This document shows positions 24,683 through 35,875 of a stretch of 64,000 nucleotides of DNA, piece after piece. A program made the translations under genes and the position numbers. Location: positions 248,001-312,000 of the forward strand of contig JAHNUO010000012.1 in NCBI GenBank assembly GCA_019787685.1, read 5' to 3'. The notes under the pieces are model-generated. The model did no database searches, was not told where the DNA came from, and saw nothing but the letters and a program-made list of their open reading frames with translations. Each line of letters starts with the position of its first letter. Position 1 is the first letter of the stretch. This stretch comes from Chiua virens. Lineage: Eukaryota > Basidiomycota > Agaricomycetes > Boletales > Boletaceae.

Positions 24683-25321
24683 GGAATATGATGGATCAAA
24701 CTTGAAAGATGCTGAGAGTTACAGAGGAATAAAATGCAACCTTTAAATATCAGTAGCCGCTCCGCTTTTCGTGATCATTGGATTGATTGAGTTGGCCGGC
24801 ATGGGGATGAATCCCTAACTGAGAATCACGGCATCTCGACCGATGTGCTCGTGGAAACCTTAACACTTCAACTCATAGGAACATCGAGAGGTGGGCCCGG
24901 GCCTTGGCGTTGGTTGCAGTTTGTTCTTTGTATGACGGGACGACTATTTCTCCTGATCTGCGGTATAGGCATAGATCTGGCTATAGGAGTGGTAGTCAAT
25001 GGCGGAATCCACAACCACGTAGAAACCGTGAACTCCAGGGTTGAAAAGGTCGGAAGTCGTTTCCGTCTTACTTTCCCGAATGCATTTCGGATACAGTCTG
25101 TCCCAAAACATTCGTGCCGAAGGAGCACGGTTATCCGGGCTTCCATGAATGATTTCCGGACTCACACATCACGGACACGTCACGGTCGATCCAGTAAGAA
25201 TTTGGGTAACACTTCTACCTGCAGCTATTGTTTTCGCGTTACCCGGGGCAGCCGGTGGATATCATACACATATCTATTGTTCTGAAGAAAGAGAGCCATT
25301 GAATCGGGTTCCGTGAGCACT
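24683..25321. other. Intergenic, no gene seen
   Basis: About 640 bp. Overlapping open frames on both strands (24845-25285) lack motifs and mutually exclude one another. The left part must contain the PIN-like carrier promoter. Confidence 0.4.
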
Positions 25322-27587
25322 TTACATCTGCGGATTGTCCAGTTGAGTTGGCGGACCAGATAAGGTAATCTGGGATGTACTTGCCAACCACATCCAGATG
25401 GCCTCAATCCAGTTTTTCGGCAAGGGGTCATCATGTCTAGAAATCTCATTGAGTAAAGGGGCAGTGCATGCTCAAGCAAAATGAAGACAGACGTAATAGC
25501 GTCAAACTCCGATACACCCGATTTGAAATCCATTTCATTAGCTTTGACAAGGGGCACTTTAGTGATCACTTTTGCAGATATATAGAGGACCGGAAAAAGC
25601 ATGATCGGAAGGTAATTGGTTACGAAAGTTGCCGTGGACCACTCATCCCTTAAGAAAACCTCCCAAGCACTGAACTGCAACGCGTACAACTTTGAATACA
25701 CCCCAGGAAAATATGACGGAAGTAACGCACAAACATAGCAACGACTGATGCGCACACAGCCCACCAGGCTGCATACGGTTGAAGCCTTGACCAGAACGGC
25801 AGCCTCCGCCTATCGAAGTTTTGCGCACGTAGGCCACTATAGAATCGGATGTAAATGACGCCAATACCAAACCATGTGGTCAACCCGCAAGTAGCAGTCA
25901 TGCTAGAAAGCCACGTGAAAACCATGCCTGAACTGTTGCCTATGGCCATGTATGCTAGAAGTGAGAAACTAGCACAGAAGGCAACAGAGACATAAGGCAA
26001 TCCGGACCGGGATGTCCGCAGGAAGATCTTTGGGGCGCTGCGAGAAGCGGCAAGACCATCTGGTTGGTATCCGAGATCAGCACAGTGATAGGATGCAGGA
26101 GTAGATAACTATTACATAGTCCTCGAGATGCGATATATAGATCACTGGAAGCGGCGGACCAGGCCGATGACAGCACAGCAGCGTTGACAAGCCTTGATCG
26201 ACTTTCTAGTCAGAAGTTCAAATAGTCAAAAAGTCGCAGCTCACCGATGGGAGCCCTTTGATGCCAGCTCGATTAAGAGCGATGACAAATGGAGCTTGCA
26301 GAAGCATTCTCGGAATTAAGGTTGAGCAGAGGGTCATTTGATGGCACGAGCAATCCGATGACGAACACGCCGCCGATGTAGAACACGAGGAGGCGGAAGT
26401 ATATCCGCCGGATCGCTTTCGGGACATTGCGACGAGGATTCTTGGCTTCTGCTGCTGTCATCTACCGTCCGTGTGACAAGCATAAGAAATGGATAATAGG
26501 AAGGAACAGTAGGACATACGGCGACTACCTCTGCGCCAACATACGAAAATGCCGCTTGGGTAACGACGCGGGACCATCCAAGGAAATGCCCCTTTATACC
26601 TTGTATACCATCAAAATTGACGAAAGGTCCCGGATTCTTCCAGTATCGAAAACCGACGCGGTCGTGGTTGGGGCCTCCACCCAGATCAAGGATGATGCCC
26701 AGAATAATCATTCCAGTGATCGTGATCACCTTAATGGAGCTGAATGAGAATGATTAAAAGAGAGTACCAAATTGCGTGATGTCAGCTACTATACCAAAAC
26801 CAGAATTCTGCTTCTCCGTATGCCCCTAGGTTTCTCAGCATAACATCATCTGAGATCCTACAGAGACACATACCGACCCCCAAAATGTTGATGGTGACCA
26901 CGACTACCAGACACATTGTGATCCAGACAGCGTTATTGGTCTTTTGGTCCCAAAAGTCAATAATAGTTGCGGCAGCAGACAATTCAGCTGAAAAATCATT
27001 TGAAAAACTAACGTTGAGCGTATAACGATGCAAACAAACCAGGTAAAGTCAGCTGTATGCCGGGCAATCAACACACAGTCCATAGGGCAGATGAAGTTGA
27101 CCAATACCGTCCAGTTGTACCATAAATTCCAGCCCAACGCAAAAGCAAAAGCGGGATCGACAAAGCGTTCGGCTAGCTTGATATGGCCACCTGCCACGGG
27201 TAGATATGCGATCATCTCACCAACAGAAATCTGACAAGATGTAGCTTCGGGTGCTGCATTCCCAGAACGAAACTGACCATGACGGAGTAACATATCGTTC
27301 CAACGAAAATATAACCCAGCAACATCCCAACAGGACCACCGTTCATCAAGGCGGAAGCAGGTTCCCAGAAACAATCCGGTACCGATAACCCCGCCAAGAC
27401 TTGGGACATGAATAAGCGCACGGACGAGAAACAGTGCCACTTACCTTATCATAGCCACATGACGATTCTTCAGCTTGCGGCTGAGCGGGATGAGAGTCGC
27501 AGGCTCTGAACTTCCACCGATGACCCCAGACTCAACCTCTACGCTGAATGGTGTTTTTTTCTCTGCAACGTCGTCCTCTAGACTCAT
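25322..27587 (-). CDS. Amino-acid permease 2 (paralogue of permease 1)
   Basis: Second APC-superfamily permease with the same architecture. It starts MSLEDDVAEKKTPFSVE and continues KLKNRHVAMIR, GGVIGTGLFLG, ALMNGGPVGMLLGYIFVG, ISVGEMIAYLPVAGGHIKLA, DLGGGPNHDRVGFRYWKNPG, AVLSSAWSAASSDLYIASRG and EFDAIT/HDDPLPKNWIEAIWMWL. Intron positions equal those of permease 1. The last intron (25328-25384) begins GCAAGT, a consensus GC-AG donor, and leaves a terminal exon of only ATG TAA. If it is retained, about 19 more residues precede the stop at 25322. Two one-base insertions (about 26293 and 27360) break the frame in conserved segments. Specificity unknown. Confidence 0.85.
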
Positions 27588-28703
27588 GCTGACTCGATAG
27601 AAAAAAAAGTACGCAGAGGTGAGTGGGCAAAATCTCGTTATATAACAGGTAGATTGGTGCCCCCGTGATAGGGAGGACACCGTTTCAATGCCCTCTCACG
27701 CCAAGGCAGAGAAAGATAGGCATTTTCTGCAAAGATTACGGGCCGGGGAAGGACTCAGACGCTGGTCGGTGATGCTATGTATAGTTTGGGCGAATGGATA
27801 GACTGAGTACGCCAGTGTTCTGCGGGTCACAGGAGTCGACCAATGTTCACGTATGTATGAACTTTCCCATGAACCGACTTGCTGGAAGTTATATAATCAA
27901 AGCCTATTGGCTGATAGGGGCATTATAATAATCGACGACGTACAATTACTCCGCTAACTTAGCGCTCCCGAGAAATTTACCCGAAATATATATCTTCTAC
28001 TTGCGAGTGATCTGGGTCATTGATACCTTCCGTATCCAGATCTCTAGGAGAATCACACTGTCCACACTAATTTGGTTCTCGTCTATCTGTTGCTCTGGGG
28101 CAATTCACTGCTCATAGATTTTAGTGCATCTCACCTTTGCCTCCCGCTAGCCACTGAGATAGAAGATGGTTCTTTGGTTGCATATCCCACCGCCGCCCTC
28201 TGTCCGAACGCCGTTTCAAGTTGCCTGAACTTGTCCTGGATTGAGCGGCCATGGATGTTGCAGTGAGCGCAGTGGTGAATTTCTTCAAGTTTCAAGCATC
28301 AGCGGTCGATGAGGACTTACGCGAGGGTCCTCACTACCTATCTCCACTCCCTACAAGCCTCTGTAACCAGCCGCGAGCCGAAACGGGGAAGCACAATGAT
28401 GTGCAGATTTCCATACCACCAGTGTCCGTACCCAACACCCCAGCGAGCGCGGCGATGAAGTGCACGTGTCGATAGAATACAAGTTTAGAGTGGACAGCAG
28501 GACGGACCTAAGAAGCTGAAGAATGTGTCAGAACATCGATGGCAAGGCATATAGCAAAGGAGGAGAACTCACCCAGAGGATGGTAAGACGCACTAGATGG
28601 CCCAGGCGGTGAAACGGCTGCGCCGTACGACGTTCCAACTTGAATAAAGTGCCCTAGAAGCGAGGAAGCGTCTCTACGTGACGAACGCGCCACGTCGAGA
28701 TAG
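27588..28703. other. Intergenic, upstream of permease 2
   Basis: About 1.1 kb without a supportable gene. It holds the permease 2 promoter at its left end. Short open frames at 28072-28475 (+) show no motif. Confidence 0.4.
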
Positions 28704-29078
28704 ATGAGCCAGGGTAAAGGCAAAAAGGACAAGTTAAGAGGAAACGTGCACGTACTAGCCATGTTCCCAGCATCCCAGAGACCAAAAGCCGAAACTAGCG
28801 ACGAAGACGGCGATACTGAACACGTTGGATCAAGGACGAGCCCAGCTCGCAGGGGAAAAGGAAGACTAAACGAGCTGTAAAGATTAGTGTCAAACTGGTG
28901 AGGCGCGCACACGCCTGAGAGCTACCAGAAGTTGGTGGAAGATACAGAGGCAAGCGAAGACGGCATCGAAATGAAGGTCAGGTCGAATCGGGAAATGTCG
29001 AAGACGAAGCGCAGCATCGAAACGCTGAAGAACGAGTCTGATACGGTGGTAGAGGCTTGCATATTGACGGCGCAATGA
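28704..29078 (+). CDS. Possible small charged protein, two exons
   Basis: ATG at 28704 opens MSQGKGKKDKLRGN, followed by a Ser/Glu/Asp/Arg-rich run (AETSDEDGDTEHVGSR). A 46-bp intron (GTAAAG...GAG, about 28876-28921) then joins in phase to YQKLVEDTEASEDGIEMK and KRSIETLKNESDTVVEACIL, which looks like a short coiled coil. Stop at 29076-29078. About 110 residues, no family recognised. The opposite strand is also open over much of this region, so strand and reality are uncertain. Confidence 0.33.
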
Positions 29079-29644
29079 GCAGCGCAGCGTGCACCAGGAC
29101 TCGATACGAGTCGAAATGTGGCTGCTACTAGTACCTGAGCAGGATTCAGAAGGATCGATCCGAAAGGAAAGGACAAGCCTGAGACTGAGATGAACGCACC
29201 ATCCAGCACCATCCACACCATGCGCATCATAATGCATCAATACTCATAATTAACGCCCAGCAAAGATTGAGCAAAGAGGCCCAGTGGCCTTGGAACCGTT
29301 GAAAGTCACGTCCAAATAAATGATATGATTCGGTGACTGTGACTCGCAGAACACTGCACTGTGTGATAAATGGAGCTGGAGATCCTAAAAATCCTCATAG
29401 TTTTGGTTGCGTCAGAGCTGTGAACCGGACGAATGTGGTGTACTTGGTGGTGGTGCCATTGACAGGACAACCTCGAGAACATCTGTGTTGTTGTGGGGTG
29501 TCACGTGGCTGGCATCAATGCAACGTGCTGCACGTTGACCAGAACACCGACGTTCAGAGGGAGCCAAACCCTCTTCGCCGACTCTGCCACGACAACTCGA
29601 GACAGCAGCTGTCGAAACGACGAGTGCAGCTTGGTAGCGTTGTC
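29079..29644. other. Intergenic, upstream of the oxysterol-binding-protein gene
   Basis: About 565 bp presumed to hold the promoter and leader of the downstream gene. Open frames at 29333-29640 continue into the first exon in the wrong frame and lack motifs. Confidence 0.4.
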
Positions 29645-32600
29645 ATGTCTCTGCACGACAGTCCCTCTCTCCTTAGCGTACAGACATCAGGTATTCTTTG
29701 GGTATCTGGGTTTGATATACGTCCTGGCTGATCATGGGATAGTTTCAGGTTCATTGGAGCCTTTGCGACAGGTTAAGCTACTCTCAGCTCTCAGGAGTGG
29801 TGCGGTCACATGCCAAGGGACACATCCGGATTGCTGACGCAACACCTTCTGCTAGGCGACCCCGCTCTTATCCATCCCTTTTTGACCGAAATCGGCAAGG
29901 AGAGACAGAAATCAATTGACTGGTGACCTGAATACAGGTGCTGCAGCCTTGCACCTCGCGATCCGCTGCGCCAACGGTATACTGTCCACTATTTTCCTAA
30001 TACATCTCTCGGTCTGATGAATTCCTCGGCAGCGGAAACTGTACAGCTGCTTCTATCTCATAGGGCTATTTTACCAAATAGTGTACACCCACCTGGAAGC
30101 GGTACTACTGCCCTCCACCTCGCGGCGACACTCGGGCGTGCCGAGATCGTATCAATTCTGCTCGAACAACCGGAGGTAGATGACACCCTCCGTGATAGTC
30201 AAGGACATACATGCAAAGATATTGCCAAAGGGAAGGATGTTATTCAAGTCTTACAGGGTGGGCTGGACCTTACTTCGTTCTTCGTATCGTCCCTCATCTT
30301 ATCCAGATTCGCGATCTTTCCTGAGCGCATCATATAGATCGTTGCTGCACTCATACGCACTCTCCCCTTTGAAGGTCCAACCAAGTCAAGCATTAATGTC
30401 GCTGTTAGAATCACCCCGCGCGAAAGGAATTGATCTTTCTTATCTTGACGACACGACCGGGACCTCACTTTTGCATGAGGCAGCACGTCGGAAAGACTTG
30501 CGGTTCATCGAGCTTGTAGTGCGTGCAGGGGCAGATGTGTTCGTGCGGGACCGGAGAGGAAAGATGGCATACGATGGCCTAGGTAAAGATGATCGCGTGA
30601 GAGTATTCTTACGCCAATGTGAGTCTGCTGCTCTCGATACCTCAGAATGCTCACTGAAGAATTACAGTCGTAAATCACGATCAGTCGTTGATTGATGTCC
30701 CGGTCTCTGAACCTCCTGTTCTGAAAGGGTATCTGAATAAGTACACAAATGTTGCCAAAGGGTACAACACTCGGTGGTTTGTCCTCAAAGATGGCGTTCT
30801 ATCATGTTCGTTACAAGTCTCATATTACCATGAGATAACTTTAATATGTATTTCCGTAGATTATAGACATCAAGAAGAGGAGGAAATTGCCAGTAGGGGT
30901 GCAGTCTCGATGAAGATGGCAGCTCTTAAAACTGGCACGGGCGCTGACAAGACACGCTTCGAAGTTTACTCCACGCCGGTTCGTGGACATGCGACAGGGG
31001 CTCAAAGATGGTACATACGGGCAAATCACCCTGTCGAAGCCGCACGGTGGACACAAGCAATTACAAGGAGTATAGAATGGTACCGACGCGAGGCGGATAA
31101 AAGTCTTGCAGGTCGGCGGAGTACGGAGAGCGACAAGAGTGCTCTGCGACCAACAAAGATTCGGACAAGCTTTCAGTCAGGGGTATCCGCGATGAGGGAA
31201 CTCGGGACGCATAAACTACGGGGAGACCAAGCATCTTTGGTAGATGCGACGGAAGAGTACCCTCCTATAATCGGCGACACTTCCAAGGATAGCATCCAAC
31301 ACCCTGACGATGCAGAAGTTGAGGAGGCTGCCAATCGACTCGACAGTTCTGCAGCTTCAGAAATAACTCAGAGTCAACCTCCTCACGGTAGTAATTTCGA
31401 TTTGCAGGGAAATTCGCTTGCGGCGCAAATGGACCTCACCGTACAGCTCCTCGCAGGATTACCCTTGGCCTCAGACGCCACCCTTCGCACGCATGAGCTT
31501 CGGGAGGCTCTAAAGGAGTCTTTTTCTACAGTCCAGTCTATGATCAACGAGTACCTACAGATGGCTAAAGAGCGAGAAGAGTGGTGGAGGTCGCAACTCA
31601 AGCGGGAACGCGATCAGCAAACCGTATGGGAAGAAAGCTTACAGACGGTGGTTCGTGAAGGAGAAGCACTCGAGAAGGAGCTTCGGGCTCGCTCTCGCAA
31701 ACGCGGAAGCAGGTTCTTCGATGGAGCAACACTAGATGCTGGACTCGCAACAGTAAAACGACGACCTCTCTCCCTAGGCCCCTCGTCCTCTGCCGTGGCT
31801 TCTGCTCAGGCTTCTACTTACTTCACAACTGAAGAAACCCCTTCCGTTTCATTGACCCTTGCCCCTGTTCCCGATGGTCCCCAGTCACCAGTAGTGCTTA
31901 CCCCCACTCAGCGTCGGGTATCGGAATTCGCATCACCCCGTCCTATTGTGGCAAATGAAACCGAGGACTTCCACGACACAGACGAGGAAGATGAATTTTT
32001 CGATGCCATAGAGTCGGGTAATCTTCCTAACCTCGTCGTCAGTGAGCTTCTTACCAGCCCCATACACTCCACTACGTCGTTACCTCTCGTCATTGATTTG
32101 GAGTCTTTCTTGGGATACAAACATCTAAGGACCGAGCTGCCCATCGGGAATGATGACAGGCCATCGACCAGTCTTTGGTCCGTGTTGAAGCACAGCATCG
32201 GGAAGGATTTGACGAGGATCAGTTTCCCTGTATTTTTCAATGAGCCCACAAGTATGTTGCAGCGAATGGTAGGTGATCATAACCCTGTGCATATGGGTTG
32301 TGAACTCAACTCACCTATTTGTAGGCTGAAGACATGGAGTTTTCTGAGTGCCGTGAGTGTCCTGGCAGGTTATCGACCTCATCCACTAATGCGCCCAATT
32401 GTAGTTGACGTGGCTGTCCAACAGATGGACCCTCATCGACGAATAGCATTCGTTGCCGCCTTTGCAATGTCTAATTATTCATCAACTATCGGACGTATAG
32501 CAAAGCCGTTTAATCCTATACTTGTAAGATATCTCTCCTGTTTGGACTAAGCATCAACTCACATTTCCTCGAGAATGAAACATTTGAATACATGAGATTA

Positions 32601-33690
32601 GACAAAGAATACCGATACATGTCCGAGCAAGTCAGCCATCACCCACCGATTTCTGCTTGCTGGGCTGAATCACCTAACTGGCATTATTTTGGGGAGGTAT
32701 GACTTTGTCGTTAGGCAGATAGAACACAGCTGAATGGTCTGCAGGTTGATGCCCAGAATAAATTCATGGGCAAGTCCTTTGAGATTCGACCCACTGGCGT
32801 TGCGCATGCAGAACTTTTGTTACCCGAAGAATGGGGACCAAATTACCCCAAAGCAACGACCGTTGGTGGCAAGGGAAAGGTCGTAGAACACTTTTCTTGG
32901 AAAAAGGTCACCACGAACGTTTCTGGCTTCATCCTTGGCTCTCCCACCATCGACCATTATGGAGACATGATCGTGAGTCCCCAATATAGCTCTTGTACCA
33001 AGCGTCACCAAAGGTCATTGGATCTAGGTCACAAATCATCGTACCGGAGATCAATGCATCCTAACATTCAAACCCCGAGGGTGGCGGGGCAAGGACGCGT
33101 TTGAGATTTCGGGATGCGTTCGCGATTCAGACGGCGAGATTACGTATGAGATTGCAGGTCGCTGGAACAGTCAACTCATCTGTCGCGCTATCGGGACTGG
33201 TAGTGGATACTTGCACCCCGACGCGACGGTCGGCGGCCCTGCGTCACCCAACTATATGGCAGAGTATATCTACTATGGAGAAACTCTGAAAAACCTCCGA
33301 CGCCCTTCAACCTTACTCCATTCGCTATCACGCTCAACGACTGTCCAGAGGACACACTCAGACCGTTCCTGTGCCCTACCTGACTGCCGTCTCCGGCCTG
33401 ACCAGCGCGCATTCGAGATGGGCAAGTACGAGCGCGCAAATGACCTGAAGCACATGCAAGAAGAGAGACAGCGTGCGACGAGACGTGCAAGAGAGGATGG
33501 CAGGCTACCACCACATCGCCCAAGATGGTTTATCGCGGAGACAGATGGTGATACAGGCGAGCGCGTGTGGACGCCTAGCCGTACGGGCAATGAACTCGAG
33601 TATTGGCTGGAACGGGAGAGAGTATGGAAGGAGGGTGGCAAGAGACCCTGGCAGGATGTAGATCCGATTTTCATCGAGGACATACCTTAG
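29645..33690 (+). CDS. Oxysterol-binding protein, ankyrin-PH-FFAT-ORD type (Osh1/Osh2-like)
   Basis: Lipid-transfer protein for sterol/PI4P exchange at ER contact sites. [16 protein letters not shown], then [13 protein letters not shown] and [15 protein letters not shown] start it. Ankyrin repeats follow ([52 protein letters not shown]). The PH domain is [20 protein letters not shown]...[20 protein letters not shown] perfect FFAT motif EFFDAIE lies at 31993-32013. The ORD has [30 protein letters not shown] (family fingerprint, about 32620), HYFGEV and [13 protein letters not shown]. It ends with [20 protein letters not shown] and a RWF segment, stop at 33690. Two opposite one-base breaks (about 33269 and 33381) bracket the conserved LLWRNSEKP...[10 protein letters not shown] stretch. 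At least eight introns. Confidence 0.94.
31993..32013 (+). other. FFAT motif coding segment (VAP/Scs2 binding)
   Basis: Codes for E-F-F-D-A-I-E, exactly the canonical FFAT core (EFFDAxE), preceded by an acidic tract (DTDEEDE). FFAT motifs bind the MSP domain of VAP/Scs2 on the ER and place the oxysterol-binding protein at ER contact sites. Confidence 0.85.
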
Positions 33691-33926
33691 GTTAACGTTG
33701 GATCTTTGGGGATTTACTTTACTCTGGGAGATTTAGATTACTGTAGAGTGCGTTTATTAGCCATCGTATTTGGACCACGTAATCATATTCCACATTGTCC
33801 TATACTCACCTCTTGGATCTTAGATCCAAGAACAAGCTTGAGCTCTCTGCAGCCTCCACTTCGCTGATTGTGAGATTTTACCATCCCTGCTGATCGTGAG
33901 ATTTATTTTATTTTGTTCCAATTACA

Positions 33927-34029
33927 GCCCTGATGGCTCAGTTGGCTAGAGCGCAGGTCTCATACGTCTGTATGACCAGGTAGATCCTGGGCAATCCTGA
34001 GGTCGCAAGTTCGAGCCTTGCTCAGGGCA
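33927..34029 (+). tRNA. tRNA-Met (CAU), elongator, with intron
   Basis: Acceptor stem GCCCTGA pairs with TCAGGGC, discriminator A at 34029. The D arm is GCTC/GAGC and the T arm GCAAG-TTCGAGC-CTTGC. The anticodon loop starts CTCATA with anticodon CAT at 33961-33963 and A37 at 33964. A 29-nt intron (33965-33993) follows position 37, as in nuclear tRNA genes. Intron GTATGACC pairs with the anticodon-loop side GGT..CATAC, giving the anticodon-intron helix. The U31-U39 mismatch matches yeast elongator tRNA-Met. A T-rich run after 34032 is the likely Pol III terminator. Confidence 0.92.
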
Positions 34030-34189
34030 GTCAGTTTTTGTTCTTTTGAGCAAATTATCATTGATAAGAGCTGAAGTTCAAACTGGCTCTATGACATTGT
34101 TCATAAACTAGTATCGCCTCAACTCTCGCAGAACTTATGTAAATGGATGGGAAATCCGATAAGGGATATACATAGCACCACTCCCGCTC

Positions 34190-34907
34190 ATGGCATCGTC
34201 TCTAGCACGTATCATGACCACACTCGACATCGACAAGCTGGGACTCGCGACGGCACTCGCCAAGGCACGCAAGAGCTACCAAGAAGGTGGCGTCCCTATC
34301 GGCGCTGCGCTAATCTACCACGGCGGTTCGCGCAACGCAGCCAGCGCAGCCGTCCTCGGATGTTCTCACAATCAACGTATTCAAAAGTCCTCGCCGACGC
34401 TGCACGCCGAGATTGCGGCCCTCGAGGATGCAGGTCGGCTAAAGGCGGATGTGTACAAGAACTCGACCATGGTACGCTATTTCAGTACTCACGCATCCGC
34501 ACGGCGCCACTGAGTGGGACTAACGTCGATGTGATGGATGGGTCACGCAGTATACGACGCTGAGGTGCGAGAAATCATGTCCTGTATCGCATCGTGTTGC
34601 TCAGTGATCGGGTCTGATTCTAACGTGGACAGTCCCTGCATTATGTGTACTGGCGCCATCTTGCTCTACAAGATTCCTCGCGTGGTGATTGGAGAGAACA
34701 CGAACTGGCTCGGCGGCGAGGAGCTCTTGGAGAAGAACGGTGTCGAGGTCGTTGTCTTGGATGATCCAGAGTGTAAAGCACTCATGAGCCAGTACATCAA
34801 AGAGAAGCCCGAGGTAGGCAAATCGCAACGTTATCTCGCACGACACGACTCAAGTTCTGACGCCTTGCGCTTGACGGCAGGACTGGAATGAAGATATCGG
34901 GGAATGA
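34190..34907 (+). CDS. FCY1: Cytosine deaminase
   Basis: Zn-dependent cytosine deaminase of pyrimidine salvage (cytosine to uracil; also converts 5-fluorocytosine), a cytosolic homodimer. Exon 1 has YQEGGVPIGAALI, then LGCSHNQRIQKSSPTLHAEI with the Zn His and catalytic Glu of the HAE motif, then AALEDAGRL and VYKNSTM. A tiny exon codes YTTL. The next starts SPCIMCTGAILLYKIPRVVI with the two Zn cysteines (PCxMC), then GENTNWLGGEELLEKNG. The last intron (GTAGGC..GGCAG) leads to DWNEDIGE, the same end as yeast Fcy1. About 160 residues. MTTLDIDKLGL (second ATG) could be the true start instead of 34190. No frame break. Confidence 0.94.
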
Positions 34908-35875
34908 CACCCGCCTTGTCATTCTACATCCACCCATCGCTGATGAGAGATTATAATTACATGCGAGTTGCCATCGTTTTTCTGGTATTCTCTTTCGCGG
35001 TTGGATTCGCCACCGATCGATACGTCGTTGATGACCCGGGCTCTTCTCAGTTGTACGATTCTATCAGCTGATCCATGCCAAATGACCGTCTCGACTCTCG
35101 ATTGTGCCAGATGAGACATTTACATACAAACGCCCTTGAGGAATCAATAATCAGTCCCGGGCCGTTGGGTCAGACACGGGTTCTCTTTCGAATGATTGAA
35201 CAAGATCAAGGATTTTTTTCGCCCTGTCCAAGGCAGTTAGTCAAGAAGTCAGGAGGAAGCACTTGAGGTTATCATGGCCTTTGCTCCAACCTTGATCTTT
35301 GACTCTATACTTGGTCAGCTCCACCATCCAGCAGACACGTTCTGACAACCCATTACACCAACAAGGACGGCAGCGAATCAATCATATTACGATGGTGCTA
35401 CGATAGTCATTCAAAAGTACTCGTGGTGTTTCGATCAAGAGTGTATCATATTGGTGCATGTTCCCTTTACCTGCATAAAGAAAAACCCAAGTGCTGCGTG
35501 AGAACACCTACGATGTATGACGATAACGATAGAACAAGAGGAAGCGAGAAAGGGAGGGAGATCAAACATTGACAAAGTATGTGCATGGCCAGCCAAGATA
35601 ACATTATGAAGGACCAAAATGAAAAGGGTATAATATCGAGACAGGAATGCTTCGGACCAATTCGTCGTGTTGTGGTGGTGTTGTCCGTTCACGAAGTCCG
35701 CAATTGAAGATGCAATGAGGGAAATGATGCACAAGTCAAAGAAAGAAACACGAAAGACAGTATACCTGATATTCTAGGTAGTTCGATTAGTAGGCCAGCT
35801 TATCGTTAGGGAGCGTCTAGTCTGACACATACTTTTAAACGATGGGTCTTGCAGTATACAACATTGGATCCGTGG
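34908..35875. other. Intergenic, converging 3' ends, no gene seen
   Basis: Nearly 1 kb between the stop codons of the cytosine deaminase and the disordered-protein gene. One open frame (35435-35734, -) is low in information and lacks motifs. Confidence 0.4.

Noticed and set aside
28508..29240. Minus-strand Ser-rich gene.
   Set aside because: No splice-consistent model and no motif; composition mirrors the charged plus-strand frame.
33255..33390. Intron explaining the OSBP frame changes.
   Set aside because: No GT donor in the needed phase; candidate introns either keep the wrong frame or delete conserved sequence.
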